A stretch of DNA of 64,000 nucleotides from Talpa occidentalis (lineage: Eukaryota > Chordata > Mammalia > Eulipotyphla > Talpidae). The notes under the pieces are model-generated. The model worked only from the letters and a program-made list of their open reading frames with translations. It made no database searches and was not told the DNA's origin. A program made the position numbers and the translations under genes. How positions within the stretch are numbered: position 1 is the first letter of the stretch; each line of letters starts with the position of its first letter. The stretch spans positions 77,140,292-77,204,291 of the forward strand of contig NW_023604861.1 of assembly GCF_014898055.3 (NCBI RefSeq), read 5' to 3'. Positions 34,101 through 46,342 of the stretch are shown here, in pieces.

Positions 34101-34723
34101 GTTGACTCGGCAAGTGTCTTTCTTTTAGATTGACTTTGATGGCTTCATGGGTCATGATGAGGCCTAACAACCCTGGAACAGGCATTGGCTGCCCCCCACC
34201 TGGGCCACTACTCCCCCCAGCTCCAGGAGACTAAGTACCTGTTTGGGGCAGGGGAGGGAGAGTGTCCAGAGAGAAAGGGTTGAATCAAATCTCTGAGTGA
34301 CTTTAGTGCCTACTGTGTATTGCAAAAACCCAAGGGAATGTAAGACTTCAAGTCTTATAATTTGCTATTGATCCTAATTTTTTCCTAACTATGTTGCTGG
34401 TCTGTTTCTTTAAGCTCTGAAGTGTCCAAAGGGAAAAAAAAGGAGGAGTCCACAGCGTGGGACTGCGTCCCTGCCCCACACCTCCACCCAGCATCCTCCA
34501 GCCCCCGTGTGCCTCAGTTTCTCCCCTTTACACAGCCTCCCCCCACTGCCTTTCCCTCCACAATGGTCTTGAGATTCAAATAAAGTGAATGTATGTGAAC
34601 TGCCTCCTACTCTACACACATGTAGAAGACGATCATCATCATCCCCAGACCCTCTCCATGCCCTAGGAAACCACCACGTTCCCCTTGATCAGGTGGATTG
34701 GATTTACTCCAAACACCATTTCT
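31196..34723. other. Mostly unassigned intergenic sequence with old repeats
   Basis: A possible old LTR in minus orientation spans about 31,250-31,650, with an inverted TATA-like 'ccttatatac' near 31,425. An AT-rich palindromic run of TATATTTAAA motifs lies at about 32,237-32,362. An old mammalian repeat fragment lies at about 32,380-32,620 ('tctgctgatgcagtgagcatggg', 'aagaatgatgccaaggggttttgg'). A MIR fragment lies at about 33,085-33,180 ('gccttggacaacttgcctgccttctctgggcctcagtt'). GC-rich purine tracts occur at 33,600-33,830. No gene was recognised. Confidence 0.4.
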
Positions 34724-34734
34724 AAAGCACTTGG

Positions 34735-35018
34735 GGGCCTCCCTGGTGGCGCAGGGGTTAAGCTATCAAGCTATAGCCAGCCACTGCCACATGAGTTCAT
34801 GAGTTCAATCCCAGCCAGGGAGCTACCCACATGGCACAGCAGACCTCTCTGGACTCGCCCGCTGCTCCCCTCAGCATGTATTTCAGTCAGGCTGCCTGTT
34901 CTGTTCCCCACTCTCTCTCCGGTGAATCCTCTCACCCCCACACCACTGGCCTACACCCCAAGCTCTTGTATGCATAACTAAATAAAATAAATCTTTAAAA
35001 ATAAATAAATAAATAAAT
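34735..35018 (+). mobile_element. tRNA-derived T+ SINE, copy 14
   Basis: Head 'gggcctccctggtggcgcagg'. It has a small 'gttcatgagttcaatccc' duplication at the B box. The tail is expanded as (AAAT)n. The direct repeat AAAGCACTTGG / AAAGCACTCGG lies at 34724-34734 and 35019-35029. Confidence 0.9.
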
Positions 35019-35029
35019 AAAGCACTCGG

Positions 35030-35594
35030 CACCTGGCACTGTTTCAGGCACTCAGCTGGGAGATAGTGACCAAAAATTATTTTCTAGAGACAGCCTGTTT
35101 TGGTGCATTAATACGCAAAAACAATGACATGCAGTGGTACCTATAATCACATTGTGAGATGATAGTGAGAAATAAAAGTCTGGGTAGGTGTGTGAGCCGC
35201 AGCTTCTCCAGGCTTGCAGGCCAGGCCTCCTGCCAAGGGGCTGCCGGGAGACATTTCTCCAGCTCTCCTGCCCCTCCCCCTTCTGTCTCCAGTCCTTCCC
35301 TGGGTCTGTGCTCCTGCAGCCATTTCTTGTCACTGCTGAACAATAGGCCTTGCTAGCAGCTGCCAGCTTGGCTGCCCTGTCGGGGGAGGGTAGGGAAGGA
35401 GACCGCTGGGCCGGCTGTGGGGCTGGGGCAGCCAGCCTGCTGCAAGGGGCTTCCCAGCAACAGGGACAATGCCCGCGTGTGTGCCTTCTGGGTCACGCAC
35501 ACGGCTGCACCATCCCAGACACCTCGAAGGCTGCCACTGGCTCTCCTCCCACCCCAGAGCCTTTGTCAAACCCTTGAAGCATGTGGCGTGTATG
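35030..35594. other. Unassigned intergenic sequence
   Basis: GC-moderate with overlapping short frames. No product recognised. Confidence 0.4.
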
Positions 35595-36210
35595 TGTTAA
35601 CGGGCAGACTGAGGGTCACCCCGGGGCCCCCAAATCTTCATGCTCTAAATAGGTTCTTACATGCTCTAAATAGGTTCCACTGCATAAAGACAAAACATAC
35701 TCAGTGTGTAAGACTGTCAATAGAAAAGAACTTTAATAGGATAGTGAGCAACAGAGAGAGGAGAGGATATAGTTTCCTAATGAACCACCAAAAGTTACCC
35801 ATCCCCAAAGCGGAGCCACTGAGACCCGAAAGCTTGCCACAAGTAGAAAGTGCCTTCTGCCAGGGAACCACACATCGGCAGGGGCAAAAGGAGCCAGGCA
35901 AGTCTGGGACAAAAGGAGCAAAATCACAGTACAAGCTAAGGTAACAGCTGCCGTTTTCAGTCTCCCCACATGTCTTTCACCTGCGTCTCTTCCAAGTGTC
36001 TCCTTCCACGTCCCCCAAGTCCCTCGCGCAAGACCAAGGCCGAGAAGCAAGCGTGTCTTCTTCTTCACGTCTCTCTGCTCCACGTGCCTCTGCTCCACGT
36101 GCCTCTTTCAAGTCTTTTCCAAGTCCTTTTTGGCTTCTTGCCACACAGCTCCACCCTTTCTTAGGTGGGGCAGGGAACATGGAACCTCCCCTTTCTAGAT
36201 TACTGTTACA
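35595..36210 (-). mobile_element. Solo LTR, family A, copy 5 (reference copy)
   Basis: Complete LTR of 616 bp with ends TGTTAACGGG and TACTGTTACA on the plus strand and a perfect 4-bp duplication TATG at 35591-35594 and 36211-36214. The minus-strand polyadenylation signal ATTAAA lies at about 35,732-35,737. A 'catgctctaaatagg' duplication sits at about 35,639-35,674. The 4-bp duplication and TG...CA ends indicate an ERV1/gammaretrovirus-like origin. No internal sequence remains. Confidence 0.9.
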
Positions 36211-36214
36211 TATG

Positions 36215-38397
36215 TAGTCCTGCCTGCTTTCTTTGTAGGAGACGGCTGTGGCCCTGAGAGGAAAAGTGACTGGCCCAAGGTCACTTATGGCTAAGACAAG
36301 AGCACCGTGAGCCCTGCAGAGCTGCCCCACTCCTGGTCCACAGCCAGCCCCACTGAGACATCCTTTTCCTTTTGTGCCACAGGGCAATGCTACCATGGGG
36401 CGGTGGGGAGTGGGAGTGGGAAGGCCCACTCTGATTGGATTTCAGTCCCCTAACTCCCCCACCTTGCTCAGAGCGCAGGCATTAGCCTGCCCGTGGACCC
36501 CAGTGACACCGGGAGCAATGACAGGCCCCAGGAGAGTGTGCTGGAGTTGTGGATGTCAGAGTCCCAGCCGCAATCCCGGCTCTGCCACTTGTCACTTGTG
36601 ACCTTCGAGAAGTTACCTAACCTCTCTGAGCCTGACTCCCTCCTCTGTGAAGTGGGAGTGTAAGATAAACCTGGGGATGTTGGGGCAGAGCGTATGTAAG
36701 ACCACGCACGCAAGTGTTAGTGGTGTCTGGCGTGTGTGAGCGCTTGGTGAACCTGGGACTGTGACTATTGATTCGGCCAAAGATTCCTCTCGAAGAGAAT
36801 CCCAAGGACATCAAAAGCAAAAACGGTAAAGGCTATAAGGACCCTGGGATGCCAGGCTGCCACACAAACTTGGAGCACAGTGTCCTCAGAAAATAAAAGT
36901 CTGACAACGATGCCACAAGCATGGTGTTAGGAAACAGCGGGTGCCCACAGAATGTGCTCTCAACGTAAGACACTCCAGCTTTGCTCTATGGCCCAAGCTG
37001 AAACACCCTGCCGAGTGGAGACCTGGATTTTCACTGCCACTGTCATGTCAGCTAGAGTTAACATGTGTGGATTATTTCTGTCATGTTCTAGAACTGTCAT
37101 GTTCTGTCATGTTTTCCTTTAATCCTCACCTTCGCATGAGATAAGCTTGATTATTATTCTCCAAGCTCTGAACCCCAGAGCTATGAACTGTATCTTGCCT
37201 TAGGCAGCAGTCACTTCCCTTTCCATGTCTGTTTTCCCATTTGTCAAATAAAAGCCCTTTGACCAGAAGATCCAGGGCAAAGTCTCCTCCCAGGTCTTAA
37301 ACGCTGCAGTGGGTCACTCTTATGCACTTACCTCTCTTCCTTTCTGATTGCTCTGCCTTCCTGGGCCCTTGCACCCCCACTTCTGGCAGCCTGTGCCCTT
37401 GGAAGCCCCATCCCCACACCTGTGCTGCATTTGCTTTCACCTTTCACGGGCTATGTGTGCCCCTGAGCCCAGGAACAGTGACACGCTCTCCACCCCCCTG
37501 CCCCCCACCCCAGTCCCACCTCCACAGTCACATACTGCACGGTTTGCAAAGATCAGGCTTTAGCAAACTATCTGTTAAGGGCCAAAGAGCAAACATGTTA
37601 GACCTGGAGAGTCCTATGTTCTTGGTGCTAATGCAGCGGGACAGCAGTCAGAGGCAAGCATGAGTAAACATACTAAGAAAGCTTTACTTACAAAAACAGG
37701 CAGTGGGCAGGATTTAGCCCCAGGGAAGGATGCTGACCCTGTGGCAAGGATGAACATTAAGGGTCCCTGCCCTTCAGAACAGCAGTGGGGAGCAGAGGCA
37801 CAAGGAGCACCGGCAGACCTAAGACAATGCAGGACTTTTAAAGGCTGTTTGCAGGTGCAGAGGTCTCTGGAGAAGGTTGTTCTGCCTGCACTGTGCAGAA
37901 GCTTCACGAACAGGGATTGAGCTTGGCCTTGAGTGGTGGGTAGAATTTCTGTAAGCAGGAGCAGGGGGCACAATACAGGACACAAAGCGTGCTAGGAATG
38001 GGGGAGCCCATAGAGTCAGGATGGGAGCGCACCTGGGATTCAGACAGGGAGACTGTCCCTGCTTCTCTCATTCTCTAAGAAGAGGCTTTCCTTCAGTCAA
38101 GAAATATTTTGAGGGTCTACTGTGTGTTAGGCACAGTTGTAGGAATGCGAGGACTGATGACATTCATAATTTGCATTTTTGCACTGTCAACATTTTCAGT
38201 GAGATTTAGGAAGCTATGACGATCTTGTTCTCACAAGCACAGATTGAGTGATCTGCTAAAGTTGCATCTCTAATTAATAGCGGATGTTCACATTCCAGAT
38301 GTAAGCCACTCTACCGAGCAACACTTATTTCTAGCTGCCTACTGAGTATCTCCGCTGGGATGTCTGGAAAGAGCTCATGTTGTTCTTCTCCCCCTGT
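36215..38397. other. Mostly unassigned sequence with MIR fragments
   Basis: A MIR lies at about 36,545-36,690 ('ccggctctgccacttgtcacttgtgacc', 'gttacctaacctctctgagcctgactccctcctctgtgaa'). A second MIR fragment lies at about 37,180-37,255. No gene recognised. A frame at 37,660-37,920 and its opposite are uninformative. Confidence 0.45.
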
Positions 38398-38832
38398 GTT
38401 AGTTTGCTAGGACTGCCATAAAAACTTCCACAAACCAAGTGGCTTAAACAACAGAAATTTATTGTTCTAAAGGCCAGGCAGAGAAGGTGTCAGCACGGCT
38501 TCTGAGCACTGTGAGACAGAAACCTCTTGCCCTCCCACCCCCCAGCTCTGGAGCGTTGCTGGCAAGCTCTGGTGCGCCTGGTAGACAATCGTCCTGATCT
38601 TCACCCTCATCTTTACACAGTGTTCTCTCACCGTGTACTTGTCTGGGTCGGAATCTCCCCTTTTTATAAGGACACTAGCCTTGTTGGACTAGGGCCCACC
38701 CTAATAAACCTCATTTTAATGCGGCCACTTCTATAAAGTCCTTTCTCCAAATAAAGGTCACATTCTGAGGTACTGGGTGTTAGGACTTCCCCTTCTCTTT
38801 GAGGACATGGTTTAACTTTAACCCATGACACC
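38398..38832 (+). mobile_element. Ancient ERVL/MLT2-like LTR, copy 3
   Basis: Fairly complete copy: 'tgttagtttgctaggactgccataaaaac', 'agtggcttaaacaacagaaatttattgttct', 'ttataaggacactagc', 'ggactagggcccaccctaat', 'ccaaataaaggtcacattctgaggtactggg', ending 'taacccatgaca'. TG...CA ends support an LTR; the family name is from memory. Confidence 0.65.
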
Positions 38833-39769
38833 TCACCAACCCTCCCCTCCCCAATGCTGACTGAATGGAACCCTCACTTTCAGGTTTCTCGTATTTGGCT
38901 GGTACGGCAGCCCAGAGCTGTCTGGATCAGGTGAGGCTGGATCTCATAACTCCATCAAAGGCAGTCCAACGGGCTAGGAGGCTGCTTAGGGATCTTGCCA
39001 TTAGCCTCTGAATGATGAGGTTGTGAGGACGGGTCCAGATTGTATGAATTGGTCGGGGGGGACGGGGGGGGGGGCTGTTGGAGGATGTACAACAATCACA
39101 TGACCCACTGGCATTATGGAATGTCATGTCAACTCCAGCATCAAGGATGTTGGAGGCATGATCAAGGCAGGAAGTGTCGTTAGGAAGCAGGTGCAATAGC
39201 CAGAGGTGAGGTGGAAGAGGCCAGTGCTTGGGAAGCCATGGGAGCGATGGGAAGGAGGTGGCAGGAGGCATGGCCATTGGCGAGCAGAGTGGCTTGGACT
39301 GGAAAACAGGCCCAGTGGGCAGTGGAATCACACCTGGGAGGTGATGAGGTGAGTCGGAGGCCCAAAGGGGAAGGACCAGCTCCTCACAGAAGGAGGCCGC
39401 TTTAGATGTGGTGAGTGAGATGGCGGAAGGGTGGTAGATACCTAGAACCAGGGCTCAGGAAGAAGCCGGAGCTGGTGATTTGTTCTGAGTCCTGAGAGGA
39501 TTAGGTAACCTCGGGAAAGCCAGCAAGGGAGGTTTGGCAGAGCTGGGGGAAAAAATATCTAGAAACTTGGGGGAGAGAGGTGAGAACTAGGTCAAGAAGG
39601 CCCAAGAGGCAGGGAAGAGCCAGAGGAGAAAGGTGTTCCTGAGGCCAAGCAGGTGAGGAAGGTCATCAGCACCGAGTGCAGCAGACACGAATGTGGCTGT
39701 CCCTCTGCACGAGCCGACTGTGGTGAGCGAGGTTGCACTCTGGTCAGAAGGAAACTTCGAAGACGCCTC
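38833..39769. other. Unassigned sequence just beyond the SERTAD2 3' end
   Basis: Contains a G-homopolymer-rich stretch at 39,055-39,074. No gene recognised. Downstream elements for SERTAD2 cleavage would lie at the right edge. Confidence 0.4.
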
Positions 39770-39785
39770 TCTCATCTTTTAACTG

Positions 39786-39791
39786 TTTATT
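39786..39791 (-). terminator. SERTAD2: SERTAD2 distal polyadenylation signal
   Basis: TTTATT on the plus strand is AATAAA on the transcript. Cleavage would fall about 15-25 nt further left, near 39,765-39,772. The resulting terminal exon of about 5.3 kb fits my recollection of the long human SERTAD2 last exon. Other AATAAA motifs occur upstream in the transcript (about 40,380, 40,440 and 40,520), so shorter 3'UTR forms are possible. Confidence 0.6.
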
Positions 39792-40015
39792 GTATAATAT
39801 AAAACTACAAAAGTAAGACTGCTCATTTCCATGTACATTTAATCTGTCCAATTGTTTAGATTACAGCCCAAACCTACATGTGAATACAGCCATCTGGTTT
39901 CCGATGTAACGTCTGTAATATTGCATAGAAAAGGCACAGCTCTCAGGTCTGTGGGGGAAAGGTTACACCTCCTTTTTCAACAGCCCTCCTCAAAACCATG
40001 CACCAAACATTTCAG

Positions 40016-40023
40016 TATGTACA
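40016..40023 (-). promoter_or_regulatory. Pumilio response element candidate 1
   Basis: The transcript reads UGUACAUA, a match to UGUANAUA, near the distal end of the SERTAD2 3'UTR. Confidence 0.4.
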
Positions 40024-40984
40024 GCTTTTCCAAAATCTTGGTTGTTTGCTCATATGGATTGCACTTCTCTTCCAAACATGTTATCCCTGAAGGATGTCCA
40101 AATTTTTTATTGGCTTTGTTTGCAACAGCATTTGATCCTGGCTAAATTTCAAGAACCCATTCAGACTTTCTTAGAAGCGCTGAAAACAATTGTTCACAAG
40201 CAAGACGCACACACCTCGCTGCCCTTGGCAGTTACAGGAAGTTAACCAGTCACAGCCAGAACAGGTTAAATATGCTCTTTTCAGCAAATGTATAAAGGTC
40301 CAATTTGTAACAGCAAGGTTTTGAAATTAAGACAATTCCTAGAGAGAATAACAATCGCTGCACAAAGTAGAGTCTCTCATTTATTTTTTTTTTTTACTTC
40401 TGTCATTTAAGAAGGCTGCCCTGTGGTATTCATAATTTATTGTTTACCACAAAGGTGGCTAATAAATTTAAGCTTTAAAAATGATCCGTAAGTTGATACT
40501 TTGGCTCTTTGGAGCTTATTTATTTAAGAAATTTTCCTTGATTGACCTCAGGGCAGCTGGGACACTCCAAGGGGCTATGGCGATAAAAAGCTCAATTGAT
40601 AAAGACACTGGGGTGCAGCGGGGATGTGGCTAGTTCTCACCCTTTGGTATGAATGAGGGTGTCAGTGTGGTTGCCCCTTCTGTCATAAAGAGAAAGTGCT
40701 ACTAAAAAATATTTAAAAATATCAACCCTTTGATGCTTGATTTTCTTAAAAATTTGGAGGTATTGAAACATTCCTCATCCATACCTTTTGCATATTTCAA
40801 ATAGACCCATATTAGAGAAGAGAGTAAAAATGAATGTGGACTGTGCATACGATGAGAAGACCCAGGGGCCTGGCTCAGCCCCTTTTAATACAGATTTACA
40901 TTCCTACAAGAGAATACATTCCTACCATACATTCTGCACATGTTACGATCCAGATGTTGTTAGAGCTCCACAGTAAAATAAATA

Positions 40985-40992
40985 TATTTACA
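40985..40992 (-). promoter_or_regulatory. Pumilio response element candidate 2
   Basis: The transcript reads UGUAAAUA, the canonical UGUANAUA form. It follows a U-rich stretch in the transcript. Confidence 0.4.
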
Positions 40993-43258
40993 CAGAAAAA
41001 AAAAAAGGAATAAATAACTTATGAAAAAAAATCACTTCAAATTCAAAGCTCTTATTATTCTGCTCTCATCTTGTCACGTCATTGCACACCACTGTCAAGA
41101 ATTGTCCTCTCCCAAGTCCCACCCAGCAGAGCTTTCTCAGGAAGGCACCTCACACTGCCTGCCTGACTCTGAACGCCACTCGATGTCCTTCACGAAGGGG
41201 AAGGCTCTGCTACCAGGTGGCATCTGCACGCACGTCCCTCGTGCCTCGCTCGGACTGGGACTCGGAGACCTCACGCAGGCGCACACCCTCCGCTGACGGG
41301 ACATCGCTTTGGGAAATGAAGACACAAAGATACCAAACACTTGATGGTTTTGTTCTTTTTGAAACAGGCCACTCATTTCTCGTGTTTTCCTCCTTAGATC
41401 TAGATTATGGAGAATTTACGGTAAGGGTGTCCAGAGTTTAAAAAAGCATCTGCGTGCTGTTGCTGGGGGTTTTGTTTTGATTCTGAAGCCCAGCCTTCCA
41501 AACACGAGAGAGCCAGAGACCCACGTTTGGGCAACACTTCGCTGTGCTTATTTGAACTGTTGCCCAACATATGGGATTTGTTTAAACACATGATTAGCTA
41601 ATCCAACCAAAGTACAGTTGTTCTAAGTTACTGTAAATCAGTTTTTAACAATGGCAAATCAACCGCCTTACCCTGTTATTGTTCGGAATAATCAACACTA
41701 TTGTGTGTGTGCACGCATGTAGACGTGTGCAGCATGTGCTGAGCTCGTCAGGTCCTCCAGTTATCAAAAGCATGGCGTCTGGGCAGACTTACTCTCTACA
41801 GGGAAAGGATGCTCTTAAAATGGACAGGCACAGCGACACCGGAAGCATCTACAACAACCCTCACCTCAACTCTATGGTCCCTGGTCCTATCAAAGGAAAT
41901 GACGTATCCTAGCAGTAAGAGGTCACCGGGTGGAGGTTGCTTGTAGGAGAACAAGTGCAATGTGATCTGCTTCTCACTGCTCTGCAGAGTTGATAATCAG
42001 CCTTTCAAAACACATTCAAGTGGGGGGGGGGGAGGGGAGAAAGCAAATTAGGATGTAGGAAGATTTAATCATATCATACATGAATTTTTTTGCTTAGACG
42101 AGCAGTTCCTTCATCACAAATATATTTACTTTGCCATGTGCATTATAAAAATAAAACTATCTATGGCTTGTTTAAAGTGCCATTTTATAAAGCTGTCTTT
42201 TCGATTGGCCAGAAAGACTCAATTTTATCCATGGCAAGAAGTGAGCAGAACTGGTGACTGAATATTGACAAATGACCAACGACAAAGACAACAACAACAA
42301 CACAAATCCCATAATTTAAAAATTCTTAAATAAATATAAAAGTTATTCCTAAAGAAGCCATCTGCATTTCAATAATACAGGTTGTAACCAGCTAAAGTAC
42401 CATTGGGAGAAAGAAAGAACTGAAACGAAAAGGCCATAAACAATTTCGGCAATAAGCATGATACATCGCAAACGTTTTAAAATTAAATGTACACCACTAG
42501 GAATAAAAAGCTATTTCTCAAGTGTCCTGGGGCTGGGGTTGGGGGTGGGGACGGGTGGAAAGAGGAGAAACATGCATAGAAAGTCCCGTCTGTGTATTTG
42601 GGTAAAACAGCCTTGTAAAGTGTAGTTAGAGCAGTTGATTCAAGAAAGCAACCAGACTGGAAGCTGTGACTTCATGGGGCCAACTCCAGCCACGGGTGTT
42701 CCAAGATAGCATCCCAGGCTGGGCTGAGGTGAGCCGAGCTCACTGTGGTGATCTGAGGATGCCATTTGCAGCACTTAGCAACAGAGGGAACAAAAGCTCC
42801 AGGGAAGGGAAGCAGGAAAAGACAACTGAGCAACATGATGACGCCTTCTGGGGGAGATTTTCTTCTTTACAAGTCCTACCATTGCAAGAGGGTTTAGTTC
42901 CATGAAGAGGTTAGTCGCTTTTCATAAAATTGCTTGGGTGTAAAATTTCAGGTCATCACAAAAATCAGGCCAAAAAGGAAAGACCTGGGGTCTTGTTAAA
43001 AAAACAAAGCAATTAAAAGCACAAACCCGGCATAAATATAGTGAGTACTCTGCAGCCTTCCCCTGAAGAGAGGGAGCTAAAGACAACCATCACGTAAACC
43101 CCAAGCTCGAAGGCCACCTCCTGCCAACTGCTTAACGCAAGTTTGATGAGTTGACGTGGCTCTGGCTTTGGAAGTCACAGTGCTGGTGGGTGTTCATGCC
43201 AAGGGGTTGGTGCTCGTGAAATTTGGGTGTGATATTGCCTGGCCCTTTCTTAAAGCAC

Positions 43259-43358
<100 letters not shown>

Positions 43359-43732
43359 CATGTCTGCATTTGGGGAACATCAATTGCAAATTGATTTGAT
43401 CAAATTTTCTCTTTGCACCAAACACATATAAAACATTACAACTCTATAAAAGTACAAGTGCAACTTGTACATCTGAAGTTTGCAGGAACTATGTGAGCAA
43501 ATCCTATCAAAATAGCTATCTCATATGTATAAACAGCATTTGTTTTTAGAAAAACAATATCATAAACTGCAGAATCTGTACAAAAATATAAAATAAATTT
43601 GGGCAGCAGTTTCTAAACAGCCATGTAAATGCAACACTTAGGAGGAGTAGTTAATGCCTCTAAAAAGGCTGAATTGCCAAGTCAACCTATACAGGGCAAA
43701 AATGCCAGAAAAGGTACTGAGATTATCTAAAT

Positions 43733-43755
43733 AATATATATATATATATATATAT
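43733..43755. repeat. (AT)n microsatellite in the SERTAD2 3'UTR
   Basis: Eleven TA dinucleotides. It is self-complementary, so it may form a small hairpin in the mRNA. Confidence 0.9.
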
Positions 43756-44130
43756 TCTTTTTACCTCTTGCAATAAAACTTATAGAAAAAATAGACAAAT
43801 ATGCACATGCAATTTACAGCTTTTCCAACTTATTCCTTGTGCTTCACTTGAACTGTTTGTTTTTGTCATTCAACATAGCAATATTGTCTTCAAATGTCTT
43901 CTTTCCTATTCCAAGGTAGTAGGTCTCTGAGGAACCACTCAAAAAAGCGTATTAAAAGTGGTCATACTTGGATGAAGGCACTCCAACTCTGCTCAAAGCA
44001 AAAACTAGTGTGATCCTTTTGTAAAATGTTCTTTTCTTTCTGAAAAAGGCAAGCAAGGGTGCATGCACAGTGCGGAGAGCTGTCAGGGCGCAGGGACAAG
44101 CACAGGGGCTGGGTGGGCGGCCACCAGGCC

Positions 44131-45075
44131 TTAAGACCCCACCAGCACCTCCATGATGTGGTCCAGCTCCGTGAGGTCCATTTTGAAAGGCTGACTGGGG
44201 GCGACGGGCTGGCTGCTGTAAGGGGCGAGAGTCTTGAGGAGGTCGTCGGCCGACACGGGGGCCATTTTTGAGGCCGTGCCTGACGCGGACGTGCAGGGGT
44301 CAAAATCATACATGGACGTGTCGATGTCCGCGAACAGGATGTCGTCCAAGGTCAAGTCTGTCAGAAACCCCGTGGACGTCGTGATCTCAAAATTCCCGGG
44401 AAGCGACTCCATGAGCCTGGGGTCGTCGGCTCGGGCCTCCGGGAGCCCCTCGTGTTTCTGGAGGCCGGGCTGGGCGGCGTCCCCTTTGGCGCGCTCGGCG
44501 GCCGCGGCGGCCTCGGCGGAGGTAGATGTGGGGCAGAGCTCCTCGATCTCGTCCAGCGCGGAGGAGAAGCTGTCCTTCTCCGGCGGGAGGGCTGGGGGCG
44601 AGAGTTTGGTGGGGCACACGGGCTGCAGGGCCTGGGAAGTGCAAAAAGTGTCATCGTCGGCCTCCAGCAGGGAGGCGGGGGTGAGGCAGGCCTCCAGGGG
44701 CGTAGTGCTTCCGGGGTCACAGGGGTGCGCGGCGCCCGCGGGGTGGGGGTGCCCGGGCGCCGGGGGCGCCTCGCGGTAGCTGTCGCTCAGCGCGTCGGCC
44801 GGCTGCGAGGAGGGGGCGAACACGGGCCGCAGGCTGCCTTCCTGTTTGAGCTCCTCCTGGATCCGCCTCAACATGTTGTTGATTAAAACGGTCTTCTGCA
44901 AGCTGGGTTCCGTGAGGGGCCGGTGGTTGTAGAGTTTCATAAGGGAAATGTTGAAGATAGTCTGGCGCTGTAAGGTGTAAGACACCTTGGATGGCCCGTC
45001 AGAGGGAGACACAATTTTGCCTTCCAGCCCATCTTCATGCTCATCAAACTTCCGTTTTCCTCCTTTCCCCAACAT
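44131..45075 (-). CDS. SERTAD2: SERTA domain-containing protein 2 (TRIP-Br2), complete, single coding exon
   Basis: SERTAD2 is a small nuclear transcriptional co-regulator. Family knowledge links it to E2F1/DP1 activity, to PHD-bromodomain partners, to cyclin A and to adipocyte lipolysis. The frame encodes 314 residues, the length I recall for human SERTAD2. The start is the first Met after a splice acceptor (MLGKGGKRKFDE). A basic KRKF motif lies at residues 7-10, in the region that binds cyclin A in this family. The SERTA domain spans about residues 33-80 (YTLQRQTIFNISLMKLYNHR onward). An acidic, leucine-rich segment at about 237-253 (FLTDLTLDDILFADI) fits the known nuclear-export/transactivation region, and the protein ends DLTELDHIMEVLVGS. 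An alanine-rich run (AEAAAAAERA, about 187-196) and Pro/Ala-rich stretches around 100-120 are GC-driven and probably lineage-specific. The codon region is GC-rich compared with the AT-rich 3'UTR. The start context is weak (U at -3 and +4). No truncation or frameshift is seen. Confidence 0.97.
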   Translation of the reverse strand: MLGKGGKRKFDEHEDGLEGKIVSPSDGPSKVSYTLQRQTIFNISLMKLYNHRPLTEPSLQKTVLINNMLRRIQEELKQEGSLRPVFAPSSQPADALSDSYREAPPAPGHPHPAGAAHPCDPGSTTPLEACLTPASLLEADDDTFCTSQALQPVCPTKLSPPALPPEKDSFSSALDEIEELCPTSTSAEAAAAAERAKGDAAQPGLQKHEGLPEARADDPRLMESLPGNFEITTSTGFLTDLTLDDILFADIDTSMYDFDPCTSASGTASKMAPVSADDLLKTLAPYSSQPVAPSQPFKMDLTELDHIMEVLVGS

Positions 45076-45079
45076 ATAT

Positions 45080-45081
45080 CT
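45080..45081 (-). other. SERTAD2: Splice acceptor of the SERTAD2 coding exon
   Basis: On the transcript strand a pyrimidine-rich tract (TTCCTTTCTCCTTTGCAG) ends at 45080. The exon starts at 45079, only four bases before the ATG. The open frame continues 12 codons into the intron, but that part is not coding. Confidence 0.85.
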
Positions 45082-46342
45082 GCAAAGGAGAAAGGAAGGA
45101 AATGGAGTCAATCACAAGAAAATTCATGTTTGCCATAAAAAAGATGCTGGTTCAGAGGCCCGGCCTTGGACTTCAGACCCTTGCCCTGGGTTAGAGCAGG
45201 TGAATGAATGGGGGGGACCTTTAGAACAGGAGAGAACTGGGAAGGCTACCTTTGTATGCCCGGGGAGCAGATTTTGTGAGTAGGTAGTCTGGTGAATATA
45301 TTTCTTGAGAAATGTGTACGACACAGACAAGTTAAACGTTACCATGGAAACCGTGATTTTGACTTTCTCAGCTAGTGTGCTTGGTTCGCATGCCTAACAT
45401 TATCATGCAGGTTCAGTTTCCCTCCCCCAAACAGATTTATTTTTAAAGCCCAAGAAAACACTTACAATGCTATGACCTAAACAGATAGAGGTGTCATAGA
45501 TTACAGCTGGAACACGTCTTGAAAGAGTAAAAGAACCAAGTTAGAGAAGGAGGAACATGTAGAGTTGGTAGAACTGTCTGTGCTTTCAAAACGCCTTTTC
45601 CTTCCTCTTTATGCAGAAAAACCTTTCTGCTTGTTTGGTGACATGTGGCGAAGCACTTGGCCTGCGTTAAATGACCATAGTCATTGAGCTGCCGCCGCTT
45701 TTTCAATCTAGAATCCAGTGGAAGAATGTGGCTTTCCCAGCCCAGATTTTTCCATGCCTCAGTTTCATTGCATAGTTATATCTGAATGCAACTGGATTAA
45801 TTTTAAAGTAATTTGCTCTGACTAATTTGCTCTGACTCTACACATTGCTGTTTGGATACTTGAGCCACTTCTTAACAAAATACCTACTGTGATTTGGGAG
45901 ACACGTTTGTATTTCAAAACAACCTTGTATCTCAGACCTTGAGCATCTGATAATGGGTTGAATTTTAACTCCTGTCCCACCATGATCAACTGCTTAACTG
46001 TCTCCTCTCTTGCTCTGGCTCCAGTAAAGACACCCTCTGCTGGCCACGCCTTCTGGAGAGGGGTCTTCCCTCTAAGAACTGCTACCATGCAAACACAACA
46101 ATCCAAGTCCTTCACCTTTGCCTCACAGACTTCACTTTCTAATCATTTAATCAAGAAAAATGTCCTAATGTTGCATAGACCAGGAGACAAGGTTCTAATT
46201 CACCTACGCCGGGTGCTTGCTCCCTCACCTCCTGTACGGCTCGGACTCACGGCCACTTGTTAATTCTCTCCTCAGTGTCACTCACTCTTTCTGGTATCTT
46301 CCTGTACAAGCAAGTGCTTGGTAGTGACACAATTTTTCTTTT

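Noticed and set aside
26654..36210. Possible provirus between the two minus-strand family A LTRs
   Set aside because: The 8-kb interval holds SINEs, L1 and an opposite-strand LTR but no gag/pol/env-like frames. Each LTR looks solo, and the right one has its own TATG duplication.
44234..44886. Open frames of 144-181 codons antisense to SERTAD2
   Set aside because: They mirror the GC-rich SERTAD2 coding exon and have no domain of their own.
45076..45111. Twelve extra in-frame codons before the SERTAD2 Met
   Set aside because: They precede a good splice acceptor (TTTGCAG) and lie in the intron. The protein starting at 45075 has the family N-terminus.
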